Positions 28,296 to 36,274 of a DNA stretch of 41,157 bases are shown here, in pieces (the first letter of the stretch is position 1; each line of letters opens with the position of its first letter). The position numbers and the translations under genes are program-made. Location of the stretch: the NCBI GenBank assembly GCA_016871275.1, contig VFZG01000034.1, forward strand, positions 1 to 41,157, read 5' to 3'. The notes under the pieces are model-generated. The model saw only the letters and a program-made list of their open reading frames with translations, searched no databases and was not told the origin of the DNA. This DNA is from Acidimicrobiia bacterium (GTDB lineage Bacteria; Acidobacteriota; Vicinamibacteria; Vicinamibacterales; UBA2999).

Positions 28296-29933
28296 CTAGC
28301 TGTGGATGCCGGGTGCTTCGTGACCGGTGCGCTCGACGTACTCGATGTACGAGCCGGGATAAGCGTGAGGATGCGAGTCCACGCCGCTCTCGCCGCCGAG
28401 CTCGAGCACCCGGCTGCCGAGGCCGCGCAGGAACGAGCGATCGTGAGACACGAAGATCATCGTGCCGTCGAACTGCTTCAGTGAATCGATCAGCATGTCC
28501 TTGGTGGCCAGATCGAGGTGATTGGTCGGCTCGTCGAGAATCAGAAAGTTCGGCGGATCGAACAGCATCCGCGCCATGGCCAGTCGTGATTTTTCGCCGC
28601 CGGACAACGAGCGGATCTTCTTGTCGATGTCTTCGCCCGAGAACTGGAAGGCGCCGGCCAGCGAGCGCAGGGCGCCGAGACCCTCGCGCGGAAAGTCGTT
28701 CTGCAATTGCTCGATGATGGTCAGATCGGCGTCCATGGTGTCGAGTGACTGCTGCGCGAAGTAGCCCAGCTTCAGGCTCGCGCCCAGCCGTACTTCGCCG
28801 CCGTCGGGCGCCAGGTTGCCGGACAGGATTTTCAGCAGCGTGGTCTTGCCGGCGCCGTTGCGGCCCATCACCGCCCAGCGCTCGCCGCGCCGGATGGTCA
28901 GGCTGAAGTCGTCATAGATGGTGCGCGTGCCATAGGCCTTCGACAGGTGCTCGATCACCGCGACCTGGTCCCCCGACCGCGGCGGCTCGCGGAAGTCGAA
29001 CTTCACGACCACGCGCCGCTTGGGCAGCTCAATCTTCTCAATCTTGTCGAGCGCCTTGATGCGGCTCTGGACCTGCGCCGCTTTGGCGGCGTGCGTCTTG
29101 AATCGCTCGATGAAGCGCTGTTCCTTGGCCAGCATGGCCTGCTGGCGCGCATAGGCGGCCTCGCGGTTGGCCTCGCGCAGGGCCCGTTCGCGTTCGTAGA
29201 AGTCGTAATTGCCCGAGTAGACGGTGACTTCGCCGCCGTCGATCTCGCAGATTTTCGACACGATGCGGTTCATGAACTCGCGATCGTGCGACGTCATCAG
29301 CAGCGCGCCGTCGTGGGTCTCGAGGAAGTTCTCGAGCCAGATGATCGATTCGATGTCGAGGTGATTGGTCGGCTCATCCATCAACAGCACGTCGGGCTTG
29401 CCGAGCAGGACGCGGGCCATGGCGACGCGCATTTTCCACCCGCCCGACAGCGCCCCGACATCGCCATCGATCCGCTCATCGTCTAAACCCAGCCCGTGCA
29501 GCACTTCGCGGGCCTGGCTCTCCAGCGCATAGCCGCCCAGGTGGTCGTACTCCTCCTGCACTTCGCCAAAGCGCGCCAGGATCGCGTCCATGTCGCCGGC
29601 CTGCGCCGGATCGCCCATGGCGTGCTGCAGCTCTTCGAGTTCGTGATGCAGGTCGCCCACGCGCCCGCTGCCGGCAATCGCTTCGTCCAGCGCCGATCGG
29701 CCCGACATTTGTTCGACGTCCTGCCGGAAGTAGCCAATGGTGAGCTTCTTCGGGACGGTCACCTCGCCGTCATCGGGCGATTCTTCGCCGGTGATCATCC
29801 TAAACACGGTGGTCTTGCCCGCGCCGTTGGGACCGACCAAGCCGGCCTTCTCACCGGGATTCAACTGGAACGAGGCGTCGACGAAAAGCACCTGTTTGCC
29901 GTACTGCTTGCTGACGTTGCTGAACGCGATCAT
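28296..29933 (-). CDS. ABC-F family ATPase
   Basis: A soluble protein of 545 residues with two ATP-binding cassettes and no membrane domain. The first cassette has Walker A GPNGAGKTT, signature LSGGWKMRVAMA and Walker B LLMDEPTNHLD; the second has GRNGAGKTT, LSGGEKSRLAMA and LILDEPTNHLD. Between them lies the charged interdomain linker (about 240-310: EREANRE..., QRFIERFKTHAAKAAQVQSR) that inserts into the ribosomal E-site in characterised ABC-F factors. Translation or antibiotic-protection roles are typical of the family, and the subgroup cannot be fixed. Start 29933 (MIAFSNVSKQYG) is preferred over 29975: a CATACT box lies 11 bases upstream. The reading starting at 29975 would include the promoter. 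Confidence 0.93.
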   Translation of the reverse strand: MIAFSNVSKQYGKQVLFVDASFQLNPGEKAGLVGPNGAGKTTVFRMITGEESPDDGEVTVPKKLTIGYFRQDVEQMSGRSALDEAIAGSGRVGDLHHELEELQHAMGDPAQAGDMDAILARFGEVQEEYDHLGGYALESQAREVLHGLGLDDERIDGDVGALSGGWKMRVAMARVLLGKPDVLLMDEPTNHLDIESIIWLENFLETHDGALLMTSHDREFMNRIVSKICEIDGGEVTVYSGNYDFYERERALREANREAAYARQQAMLAKEQRFIERFKTHAAKAAQVQSRIKALDKIEKIELPKRRVVVKFDFREPPRSGDQVAVIEHLSKAYGTRTIYDDFSLTIRRGERWAVMGRNGAGKTTLLKILSGNLAPDGGEVRLGASLKLGYFAQQSLDTMDADLTIIEQLQNDFPREGLGALRSLAGAFQFSGEDIDKKIRSLSGGEKSRLAMARMLFDPPNFLILDEPTNHLDLATKDMLIDSLKQFDGTMIFVSHDRSFLRGLGSRVLELGGESGVDSHPHAYPGSYIEYVERTGHEAPGIHS

Positions 29934-29962
29934 TGGAAACGGACAGTATGACAGGCGGATGT

Positions 29963-30010
29963 GCCAATGGGCCAATAGGCTATTGGCCTATTCACCGATA
30001 GGCCTATACT
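29963..30010. repeat. Octamer array in the ABC-F / D-threonine-aldolase-like divergent promoter
   Basis: Six 8-base units: GCCAATGG, GCCAATAG, GCTATTGG, CCTATTCA, CCGATAGG, CCTATACT. The first three form an inverted repeat with the next ones (CCAATAG/CTATTGG, ATAGGCCTAT). The final unit supplies the -10 box TATACT (30005-30010) of the downstream gene. Confidence 0.85.
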
Positions 30011-30017
30011 TGGCCGC

Positions 30018-31244
30018 ATGACAACAACGCGTCGCGCATTCGTCGGGGCGTCGGCCGCAGCCGCGGCTCATGTGTGGGTGCCGAAACCGGTGACCGGATA
30101 TACGGCGGAGGACATCATCGGGCCGGTGACGCCGCATCGCGCGGGCATCTCGAAGTCCGAGCTCGAGACGCCCGCGTTGTGTGTCGATCTCGACAAGCTG
30201 GAGCGCAACATCGCGAAGATGCAGCGCACCGCGAATGCCAACAAGATCGGCGTGCGGCCGCACGCCAAGACCCACCGGTGCGCGGCGATCGGGAAGCTGC
30301 AGATGGCGGCGGGCGCGCTCGGTCTGTGCGCCGCGAAACTGAGCGAGGCCGAGGCACTGCTCGACGCCGGCATTCCGAACATGCTGATGACGACCAGCAA
30401 CCTGCCGGCGTCGAAGATTCGCAAGGCCATGCAGTTGAAGAAGCGTTTTCCTGGTTTCATCCAGGCGGTCGATTACTCGCAGAACGCGCTCGACTTGAAT
30501 GCCGCGGCCAGGGAGGCCGGCATTTCCGCCGATGTGGTGATCGATGTCGCCGTCGGCACGCGCAGCGGCATCCCTCCGGGTGAAGATGCGATCAGGCTCG
30601 CACAGCTGGTAGACAAGCAGCCCAACCTGAAGCTGCGCGGCCTGTTGTCGTACGACGGCGGCGTGCAGCACGTCGCCGGTTTTGCCACGCGCAAGGAACG
30701 CGCGCTCGCCGCCATCGAAGAGAACGCCAGGACGCAGCAGCGGATGAAGGCCAGCGGTCTGAACACCGAGATCTTCAGCGGCGGCGGCACCGGCACCTAC
30801 AACATCTACCACCTCGTTCCCGATTTCACCGACGTGCAGGTCGGCAGCTACATCTTCATGGACATGCAGTACATCGCCATCGGCAACGCGGACGGCCAAC
30901 CGGTCTACGACGACTTCGAGCCGTCATTGACCGTGCTGGCCACGGTCGTGAACAACCGGTTCCCAGGCAGGCTCACGACCGATGCCGGCGCCAAGGCGCT
31001 GACCATCAACGTGCCACGCGCCGGCGTGATCGGCGAGCCGGGCTTCGACTACAACGCCGGCTCAGACGAGTTCGGCTCGATCACCTTCAAGGACGCCCGC
31101 AAGGAGTGGAAGATGGGCGACCGCATGGAGCTGATTGTGCCGCACTGCGATCCGGCCGTGAATCTCTACGACTACATCTACGCCACTCGCCAGGACCGGG
31201 TCGAAGCGGTCTGGGAAGTCACCGCGCGTGGGCACTCCCAGTAG
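30018..31244 (+). CDS. Exported PLP enzyme, D-threonine aldolase / DSD1-like
   Basis: A 408-residue fold-type III PLP protein. The N-terminus MTTTRRAFVGASAAAAAHVW is a Tat-type signal. The alanine-racemase-like barrel follows with the PLP lysine K84 in RPHAKTH, and the C-terminal domain ends with the metal pair H376-C-D378 seen in D-threonine aldolases and D-serine dehydratases. These enzymes split D-threonine to glycine and acetaldehyde or deaminate D-serine, using Mn or Zn; which applies is unknown. Export of the folded, cofactor-loaded enzyme by Tat suggests a periplasmic role in D-amino-acid breakdown. The -10 box TATACT ends 7 bases upstream of the ATG, so leaderless. Confidence 0.9.
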   Translation: MTTTRRAFVGASAAAAAHVWVPKPVTGYTAEDIIGPVTPHRAGISKSELETPALCVDLDKLERNIAKMQRTANANKIGVRPHAKTHRCAAIGKLQMAAGALGLCAAKLSEAEALLDAGIPNMLMTTSNLPASKIRKAMQLKKRFPGFIQAVDYSQNALDLNAAAREAGISADVVIDVAVGTRSGIPPGEDAIRLAQLVDKQPNLKLRGLLSYDGGVQHVAGFATRKERALAAIEENARTQQRMKASGLNTEIFSGGGTGTYNIYHLVPDFTDVQVGSYIFMDMQYIAIGNADGQPVYDDFEPSLTVLATVVNNRFPGRLTTDAGAKALTINVPRAGVIGEPGFDYNAGSDEFGSITFKDARKEWKMGDRMELIVPHCDPAVNLYDYIYATRQDRVEAVWEVTARGHSQ

Positions 31245-31266
31245 CGAGCCCCCCGCGCCGGCTGAA

Positions 31267-32661
31267 TTACTTCGAGCGCGCCAACTCGAGCACCACGTCG
31301 TACTGGAACCGCACGAAGCGATGCAGCTCGCTCTCGAGAATGCGTTCCTGGTCGCTGTGGGCGCCGAACCCTTTGCCGGAATCTTCCGAGTCCAGCGCCG
31401 GGCCAATGCCGTAGCAGGGGATGCCCTTGGCGCGGATGTTCGACATGTCCGTCGCACCGACGCCCATCGTCGGCAGCACGAACGTGTCGTAGTGTGTCCT
31501 GGTCTGCGCTTCGAGCACGGCGAACGCCTCGGTGTCGATGCGTGAGCCGCCGGCCGGGCGATACCGCTCGCGGCCCCAGCGCACTTCCACGTCAGGATCG
31601 TTGATCACCCGGCGCACCTGGTCGAGGAAGACCGACTGATCCTCATCGGGATGCAGCCGCACGTCGACCGTGGCCTTGGCTTCGGAGGGAATGACGTTGT
31701 AGCGGAAGCCGCCGTCGATGATGGTCGGCACCAGCGAGGTGTGGGTCATCGACCAGTGGCTCGGCTGGTTCTCGAGCATCCAGTTGGCCGCCGCCCTGGA
31801 CACCTTCGGATCGGGACTGAGGATGTCGCGGTACATCTTTGCCACGTCGGCCGGCACCATGGTCGCCAGCTTCTTGAAGTACGACGCGGTGGTTTCGTTG
31901 ATGCGAGTCGGCGGCGACCACGTGGCCACCTTGCCCACCGCGGCCGAGAGCTTCGTGACGGCGTTGCCCTTCGAGGGCACCGAGCCGTGGCCGGCCGGCC
32001 CGCGCGCGATGAGCTCAATGAAGCGCGGCTCCTTTTCGGTGGTGCCGATGTTGGCCTGCACCACCTTGCCGGCGCGGCGCACCACGCCGCCGCCTTCGGC
32101 GAAGCAGAACTCCGCGTTGATGGCATCCAGGTGGTGGTCGGCCATGAACTGCGCGCCGACGTCCGGCGCGCCTTCCTCGCCGGCTTCCGCCAGCAGGATG
32201 ACATCGCGATCGAGCGGCACGTTGCCCCGCTTGAGCATCAGCATCATCATCAGCCCGGCCACCAGGTTGTCTTTGTCGTCAACGGTGCCGCGTCCGTACA
32301 CGTAGCCGCCGTCTCGCACGGCGCCGAATGGCGGGTGCGTCCACTTCGAAGGGTCCACGGTGACCACGTCGGTGTGACCCATCACCAGAATCGGGCGCTT
32401 CTTCCCGTTGCCCTTGAGGCGCGCCACGATGTTGGCGCGGCTCTTGTCCTTGGCAAAGATCTGGTGGGGGATGCCTTCCTTCTCGAAGACACCCTGCAGG
32501 TATTCGACGGCGCGCGTTTCATTTCCGGGAGGGCTGCTGGTATCGAGCCGCAGCAGCGCCTGGAAGTGCGCCATGGTCTCGGCCTCGACATCCGCCGGCT
32601 TCTGCGCCCCGGTCAGCGTCGTCAACGACAGCGCAAGGATCACGGTCAGGACACGCTTCAT
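31267..32661 (-). CDS. Exported M20-family metallopeptidase
   Basis: A 464-residue zinc aminoacylase/carboxypeptidase-type enzyme with Sec signal MKRVLTVILALSLTTLTGAQ. Metal and catalytic motifs: H and D in VMGHTDVVTVD, the bridging Asp in GRGTVDDKDN, the general base/ligand pair E-E in LAEAGEEGAPDVG, and a late ligand His in FGAHSDQERI. A dimerisation (lid) domain lies between residues about 215-340. It probably trims peptides or acylated amino acids in the periplasm. -10 box TATTCT (32676-32671) ends 9 bases before the ATG. It converges with the D-threonine-aldolase-like gene, 22 bases between the stops. Confidence 0.93.
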   Translation of the reverse strand: MKRVLTVILALSLTTLTGAQKPADVEAETMAHFQALLRLDTSSPPGNETRAVEYLQGVFEKEGIPHQIFAKDKSRANIVARLKGNGKKRPILVMGHTDVVTVDPSKWTHPPFGAVRDGGYVYGRGTVDDKDNLVAGLMMMLMLKRGNVPLDRDVILLAEAGEEGAPDVGAQFMADHHLDAINAEFCFAEGGGVVRRAGKVVQANIGTTEKEPRFIELIARGPAGHGSVPSKGNAVTKLSAAVGKVATWSPPTRINETTASYFKKLATMVPADVAKMYRDILSPDPKVSRAAANWMLENQPSHWSMTHTSLVPTIIDGGFRYNVIPSEAKATVDVRLHPDEDQSVFLDQVRRVINDPDVEVRWGRERYRPAGGSRIDTEAFAVLEAQTRTHYDTFVLPTMGVGATDMSNIRAKGIPCYGIGPALDSEDSGKGFGAHSDQERILESELHRFVRFQYDVVLELARSK

Positions 32662-32680
32662 GGTCCCGGCAGAATATCAG

Positions 32681-32815
32681 ATGCCCGCTAGCCCGCTAGC
32701 CCGATGGCCCGGAGGCCCGGAGGCGGTGGATCGTACCGAACAGATCGACCGCGAACTGCTCGATGCGATGGCAAGGTGGGACGAACTGGATTCGATTCCG
32801 GCCTACGGCAGCTAG
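32681..32815 (+). CDS. Possible 44-residue ORF beginning in an octamer array
   Basis: ATG 32681 opens a frame whose first 17 residues are repeat-encoded (PASPLARWPGG) and whose rest, VDRTEQIDRELLDAMARWDE then LDSIPAYGS, is a plausible acidic helix. It may be the C-terminal end of a lost gene rather than a functional small protein. No promoter or ribosome-binding site is seen. Confidence 0.3.
   Translation: MPASPLARWPGGPEAVDRTEQIDRELLDAMARWDELDSIPAYGS
32683..32722. repeat. Octamer array upstream of the M20 peptidase gene
   Basis: Five units GCCCGCTA, GCCCGCTA, GCCCGATG, GCCCGGAG, GCCCGGAG. It is located just beyond the peptidase promoter. Confidence 0.88.
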
Positions 32816-33216
32816 TGCTGGCCGATCGCGTCAATCATGTCCCACTGCTCGTCGGTGACCGGCTGCACCGATAAGCGTGCGATCCGCACCAGCGGCATGG
32901 TGGCGAAGCGCTTGTCGGCCTTGATCTCGGCCAGCGTGACCGGCCGCTCCAGGGCCTTGCCGGCGGCCAGCTCCACGACGACCAGGCGCCCGGTCTTGTC
33001 TTTCGGATCGGGATACGCCGTCTTCGACACCGTCGCCGTGCCCTGAATCGCCTTGTCTTTGCCGGTGTGATAGAAGTACACGCGGTCGCCCTTTTGCATG
33101 TCCCGCAGGTGACGCTGCGCCACCGGGTTCTTCACCCCGGCCCACACCGTGGTCTTGTCGGACAGCAACTGCGTGTAGGAGTAGGTGTCGGGTTCTTCCT
33201 TGACGAGCCAGTTCAT
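32812..33216 (-). CDS. EVE domain-containing protein
   Basis: A 134-residue single-domain protein of the EVE (PUA-like) family. It begins MNWLVKEEPDTYSYTQLLSD and continues with WAGVKNPVAQRHLRDMQKGD and VYFYHTGKDKAIQG, the hallmarks of bacterial and human thymocyte-nuclear-protein-1-type EVE proteins, which bind modified bases. Start 33216 gives the canonical N-terminus. A TATGCT box (33228-33223) ends 6 bases upstream, so leaderless. Its biological role here is open; no restriction or modification genes are nearby. Confidence 0.93.
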   Translation of the reverse strand: MNWLVKEEPDTYSYTQLLSDKTTVWAGVKNPVAQRHLRDMQKGDRVYFYHTGKDKAIQGTATVSKTAYPDPKDKTGRLVVVELAAGKALERPVTLAEIKADKRFATMPLVRIARLSVQPVTDEQWDMIDAIGQH

Positions 33217-33238
33217 CCGAAGAGCATAACTCCAACGT

Positions 33239-33267
33239 AAAAAAAGAGGTGACCGTGCGGTCACCTC
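33239..33267 (-). terminator. Intrinsic terminator of the HisC-like aminotransferase gene
   Basis: A perfect 10-bp stem, GAGGTGACCG with CGGTCACCTC, 2-base loop, followed on the minus strand by seven T (33245-33239). It separates the aminotransferase from the EVE gene promoter, which starts 11 bases further on. Confidence 0.93.
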
Positions 33268-33298
33268 TCCTCTTCAAACACCTGACGATCCGCGGCCG

Positions 33299-34522
33299 TC
33301 AGCCGCGCGCCATCGTCGTGGCCGACCTCTTCGGGAAAATCTCCTTGAAGGCCTTGAGGAACTTGTCCATGTCGTCCGCCGTGCCGATCGACACGCGCAG
33401 GTGGTTGAGCATTGGCGGGAACGGACGGCCGACGAGGATGCCCTTGTCGCGGAACTCGGTGATCACCGGCTGCACCGTGCGCTCGCCGAGGCTGACCATG
33501 AAGAAGTTGGTCTGCGAGGGAATCGTTGAGTAGCCGTGGGCTTCGAGCTCGCGCTGCGTATGGGTGCGCGACTCGATGATCTTCTTGCGCACTTCGGCCT
33601 GACCGGCGGTGTCCTTGAGCGACGCCACCGCGCCCCACTTGGCGAGCACGTTGACGCTGTTGGCCGAATACGGACGCATCTGGCGAATCAGCTCGGGCGG
33701 CGCCAGCGCGTAGCCGATGCGCATCGCGGCCAGCGCGGCGATCTTCGAGAAGGTGCGCGCCACGATCACCGGCCGGCCTTCCTTCACGGAGTTCACCGAC
33801 TCGGCGTAGCGCGGGTCGTCCACGAAGTGGTGATACGCCTCGTCGATCAGGATCGGCATGCCGGCCGGGATGCCCTTGACCGCCGCATCCACTTCTTCCT
33901 TCGGCACCACGACGCCGGTCGGGTTGTTCGGGTTGCACAGGTAGAAGAAGCCGACCGTCGCCTTGTTGTCGTTGGCGGCCCTGATCATTCCCGGGATGTC
34001 GGCGGTGTAGTCCTTGCGCAGCGGCACCTTGATCGCCTCGGCCTTGATGTTGGTGGCGTGCGAGTAGACCGAGCCGTACGACGGATCGGCGCCCACCACC
34101 TTCTTGCCGCCCTGCAGGTAGGTGGTGCCGACGACCTGCAGCACTTCGCCGGATCCGGCGGTCAGCAGCACGTTCTCGGGCTTGAGGCCATGATGCGCGG
34201 CGATTGCTTCGACGACGTTGCCGTCGGGGTAGCCGTAGCGATTGGCGTATTTCCACGCGCTGTTCATCGCGTCCATCACCGCCTTGGGCGGCCCGTAGTT
34301 GTTCTCGTTGCTGGCGAGCTTGATCATGCGGTCGTAATCCGCATCGGACCCGCCGAACCGCTGGGTCGTCGCGGTCGCCTGTGTGCCCGGCGCCTGCGCG
34401 AACAGCTCGGAATTGGACAGTGTCACCGCACCGAAGGTGGCGGCGACGCCCCCGAAGAATCGGCGGCGAGAAAGCGGTTGCCTGACGTTCGTGAAGCCTC
34501 CCGGAAGTAGAACCAGACCCAA
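33299..34522 (-). CDS. Tat-exported HisC-like aminotransferase
   Basis: A fold-type I PLP aminotransferase of about 407 residues related to histidinol-phosphate aminotransferase. A twin-arginine signal (QPLSRRRFFGGVAATFG) precedes the enzyme. Marks are NENNYGPPKAV, GSGEVLQV, the Asn/Asp/Tyr set in NPNNPTGVV and LIDEAYHHF, the PLP lysine in ARTFSKIAALAAMRIGYAL, and a C-terminal RVSIGTADDMDKFL with the carboxylate-binding Arg. Histidine synthesis is cytoplasmic, so an exported copy must have another role. The start is uncertain: TTG 34522 is the only conventional codon, but a TACTTT box overlaps it and a GGGAGG ribosome-binding-like site lies downstream near 34497-34502, so translation may begin at a non-standard codon before the Tat motif. 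Confidence 0.86.
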   Translation of the reverse strand: MGLVLLPGGFTNVRQPLSRRRFFGGVAATFGAVTLSNSELFAQAPGTQATATTQRFGGSDADYDRMIKLASNENNYGPPKAVMDAMNSAWKYANRYGYPDGNVVEAIAAHHGLKPENVLLTAGSGEVLQVVGTTYLQGGKKVVGADPSYGSVYSHATNIKAEAIKVPLRKDYTADIPGMIRAANDNKATVGFFYLCNPNNPTGVVVPKEEVDAAVKGIPAGMPILIDEAYHHFVDDPRYAESVNSVKEGRPVIVARTFSKIAALAAMRIGYALAPPELIRQMRPYSANSVNVLAKWGAVASLKDTAGQAEVRKKIIESRTHTQRELEAHGYSTIPSQTNFFMVSLGERTVQPVITEFRDKGILVGRPFPPMLNHLRVSIGTADDMDKFLKAFKEIFPKRSATTMARG

Positions 34523-34578
34523 AAGTACTCAATTCGCCCAGACTTTGCATTTCAAAGTATGACGTATAGAATCAGCTC

Positions 34579-35163
34579 GTGAGTGGTCCCGAGCCGCTGG
34601 CCGGACGGGCGGCCGACAACCTCCGCTACATCCGCCAGGCGATGGAGCGGAGCGCGACGTTTACCTCGATCCCCGGCGCCGGCGGCGCGGTGATGGGCGT
34701 CGTGGCGCTCGCCGCGGCGTACGTCGCCGCGAACCAGCCGTCGCCCGAACGATGGCTCGCGACGTGGCTGGCAGCGGCGGCAATTGCCGCTGCGGTCGGC
34801 TTCATTGCGATGGCGCGCAAGGCGCGCCGCATCGGCGTCACGCTGACCGGGGGCAGCGCCCGGCGTTTTGCGTTGGGCATGGCGGCGCCGTTCGTCGCCG
34901 GCGCGGCGATCACCTACGAGCTGTGGACGGTCGGCCACTACACCGTCATGGCGCCGGCGTGGCTGCTGCTGTATGGCACCGGCGTGCTGACCGGCGGCAT
35001 TTTCAGCGTCCCGGTGGTGCGCGCCATCGGCGTGTGCTTCATGGCGCTCGGCGTCGCGGCGATTGTCACGCCGCCCGCGTGGGGCAATGCCTGGCTCGCG
35101 CTCGGCTTCGGCGGGCTGCAGGTGGTGTTTGGCATTTACATCGCTCGGTATCACGGTGGGTAA
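34579..35163 (+). CDS. Membrane protein of unknown function, paired with a winged-helix regulator
   Basis: A 194-residue protein with about six transmembrane helices (for instance GAVMGVVALAAAYVAANQP, WLATWLAAAAIAAAVGFIAM, GVCFMALGVAAIVTPP). A cytoplasmic N-terminus carries NLRYIRQAMERSATFTSIPG, typical of acidobacterial proteins found beside small winged-helix regulators. No catalytic motif is seen. GTG start at 34579; -10 box TAGAAT (34567-34572) ends 6 bases upstream. The regulator gene begins 35 bases downstream and is likely co-transcribed. Confidence 0.85.
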   Translation: MSGPEPLAGRAADNLRYIRQAMERSATFTSIPGAGGAVMGVVALAAAYVAANQPSPERWLATWLAAAAIAAAVGFIAMARKARRIGVTLTGGSARRFALGMAAPFVAGAAITYELWTVGHYTVMAPAWLLLYGTGVLTGGIFSVPVVRAIGVCFMALGVAAIVTPPAWGNAWLALGFGGLQVVFGIYIARYHGG

Positions 35164-35198
35164 GCGCGCGCCGGACGGCGCGGAGGAGTGGCAGCCCA

Positions 35199-35573
35199 AT
35201 GGCTAGAACGAACGCGGCGCGCCGGCTGACCCTTGACGCGCGCTCCAAGGTCCCAGTCGATTCGAAGAGCGGCGAGATTGCCACCAACCTTGACCGGCTG
35301 CTGCACGACCGCATGCGGCTCGGCATTGTCAGCGCCCTGGCCGCCGGCGACGAGCGGTCGTTCACCGACTTGAAGGAGGCGCTCCACGCCACCGACGGCA
35401 ACCTCAGCGTGCACGCCCGCAAGCTCGAAGAGGCCGGCTACGTGGCGTGTAACAAGACGTTCGCGGGCCGCACCCCGCGCACGGATTACCGGCTCACGGC
35501 GTCGGGCCGTCGCGCGTTCGAGAAGTACCTCGACCACATGGACGCGCTGATCAAGGCCGCCCGGCGGGTCTGA
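35199..35573 (+). CDS. Winged-helix transcriptional regulator (MarR/HTH_34-like)
   Basis: A 124-residue DNA-binding protein. After a basic N-terminus, residues 27-110 form a winged helix: DRLLHDRMRLGIVSALAAGD, recognition-helix region TDGNLSVHARKLEEAGYV, wing TFAGRTPRTDYRLTASGRRA, and a C-terminal dimerisation helix. This is the HTH_34 type, usually local regulators. A strong Shine-Dalgarno GGAGGAG (35182-35188) fits translation from the polycistronic message with the membrane protein. The likely targets are its own operon's genes; no operator is identified. Confidence 0.9.
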   Translation: MARTNAARRLTLDARSKVPVDSKSGEIATNLDRLLHDRMRLGIVSALAAGDERSFTDLKEALHATDGNLSVHARKLEEAGYVACNKTFAGRTPRTDYRLTASGRRAFEKYLDHMDALIKAARRV

Positions 35574-35651
35574 GCCCGCTCAGAGTAGAATCAGCGGTTC
35601 CGGGGGAATAGTTTCCCAGGATCGGGGTTATGTTCTAGGAAGGATTGTCCT

Positions 35652-36005
35652 ATGAGGAGTGTATTCGGTATTGTCACGGCCGCCGCTTTGGCGCTGTCGG
35701 TATCGGTGTTCGCGCAGGAGCCGCCGAAGAAGGCTGCCGGCGAGCACAACATGCAGGGATGTGTGCAGAAAGGCGCCACCGAAAAGCAGGCGGTGCTGAC
35801 CAACACGGCCGGCAAGGGTCCCAAGCTGATCGGCATCGTCGAGTCGACCGCCAACCTGGCGCCCCATGCGGGACACCAGATTGAGATCACCGGCGTCAAC
35901 GTCCCGGCTGCTGAAGCCGAGGCCATGAAGCCGGCGCCCGCCAAGGCGGACCACTACATGAAGATCACGGCGCTCAAGATGATCGCCGCGACCTGCCCGT
36001 CCTAA
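35652..36005 (+). CDS. Small secreted protein, unknown function
   Basis: A 117-residue exported protein with signal MRSVFGIVTAAALALSVSVF then AQE. The mature part has two cysteines (QGCVQK and ATCPS) that could form a disulphide and a pattern KLIGIVESTANLAPHAGHQI, EITGVNVP suggesting a small OB-like beta fold with His/Met-rich surface. Shine-Dalgarno AGGAAGGA (35637-35644) is clear. Function unknown; similar small proteins with an NTAGKGPKL-type core are frequent in Acidobacteria, by my recollection only. Confidence 0.78.
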   Translation: MRSVFGIVTAAALALSVSVFAQEPPKKAAGEHNMQGCVQKGATEKQAVLTNTAGKGPKLIGIVESTANLAPHAGHQIEITGVNVPAAEAEAMKPAPAKADHYMKITALKMIAATCPS

Positions 36006-36008
36006 GTA

Positions 36009-36043
36009 CAGTCAGCAGTCAAGAGTCGGCAGTGAAGAGTTGG
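36009..36043. repeat. Heptamer array after the small secreted protein
   Basis: Five units CAGTCAG, CAGTCAA, GAGTCGG, CAGTGAA, GAGTTGG. It starts 4 bases beyond the stop codon. Confidence 0.8.
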
Positions 36044-36117
36044 GCCGGCGCAAGCCGGCCCTTCGCTTGTACGGGTGCCACATGCGCTCGTGCTATCAAT
36101 CCACGAAGGAGATCATC

Positions 36118-36274
36118 ATGGGCACCTCCGGCTCGACGCATAAATCGCTATTGCCCGGCTGCACGGTCGACAACCTCGACCGCAGCATCACGTTCTATGA
36201 GGCGATTGGATTCAGCGTGACCGGATCCCAGCGGCTTCAAGGTCAGCGTCACCAGCGAGTGGCCGCGCAAGTAG
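36118..36274 (+). pseudogene. VOC/glyoxalase-fold protein with the middle deleted
   Basis: From ATG 36118 the frame reads a VOC N-terminus: PGCTVDNLDRSITFYEAIGF then SVT. Directly after, but shifted one base, the DNA reads DPSGFKVSVTSEWPRK and stop TAG 36272-36274, the usual end of the same family. About 80 residues are missing. The retained join is at an SVT codon run that occurs in both parts of such proteins, suggesting deletion between short direct repeats. Because of the shift the upstream frame runs into the next gene and creates a false fusion. Confidence 0.75.

Noticed and set aside
32812-33216. EVE protein as part of a restriction or defence island
   Set aside because: Neighbours are a peptidase and an aminotransferase; no methylase, nuclease or helicase is seen.
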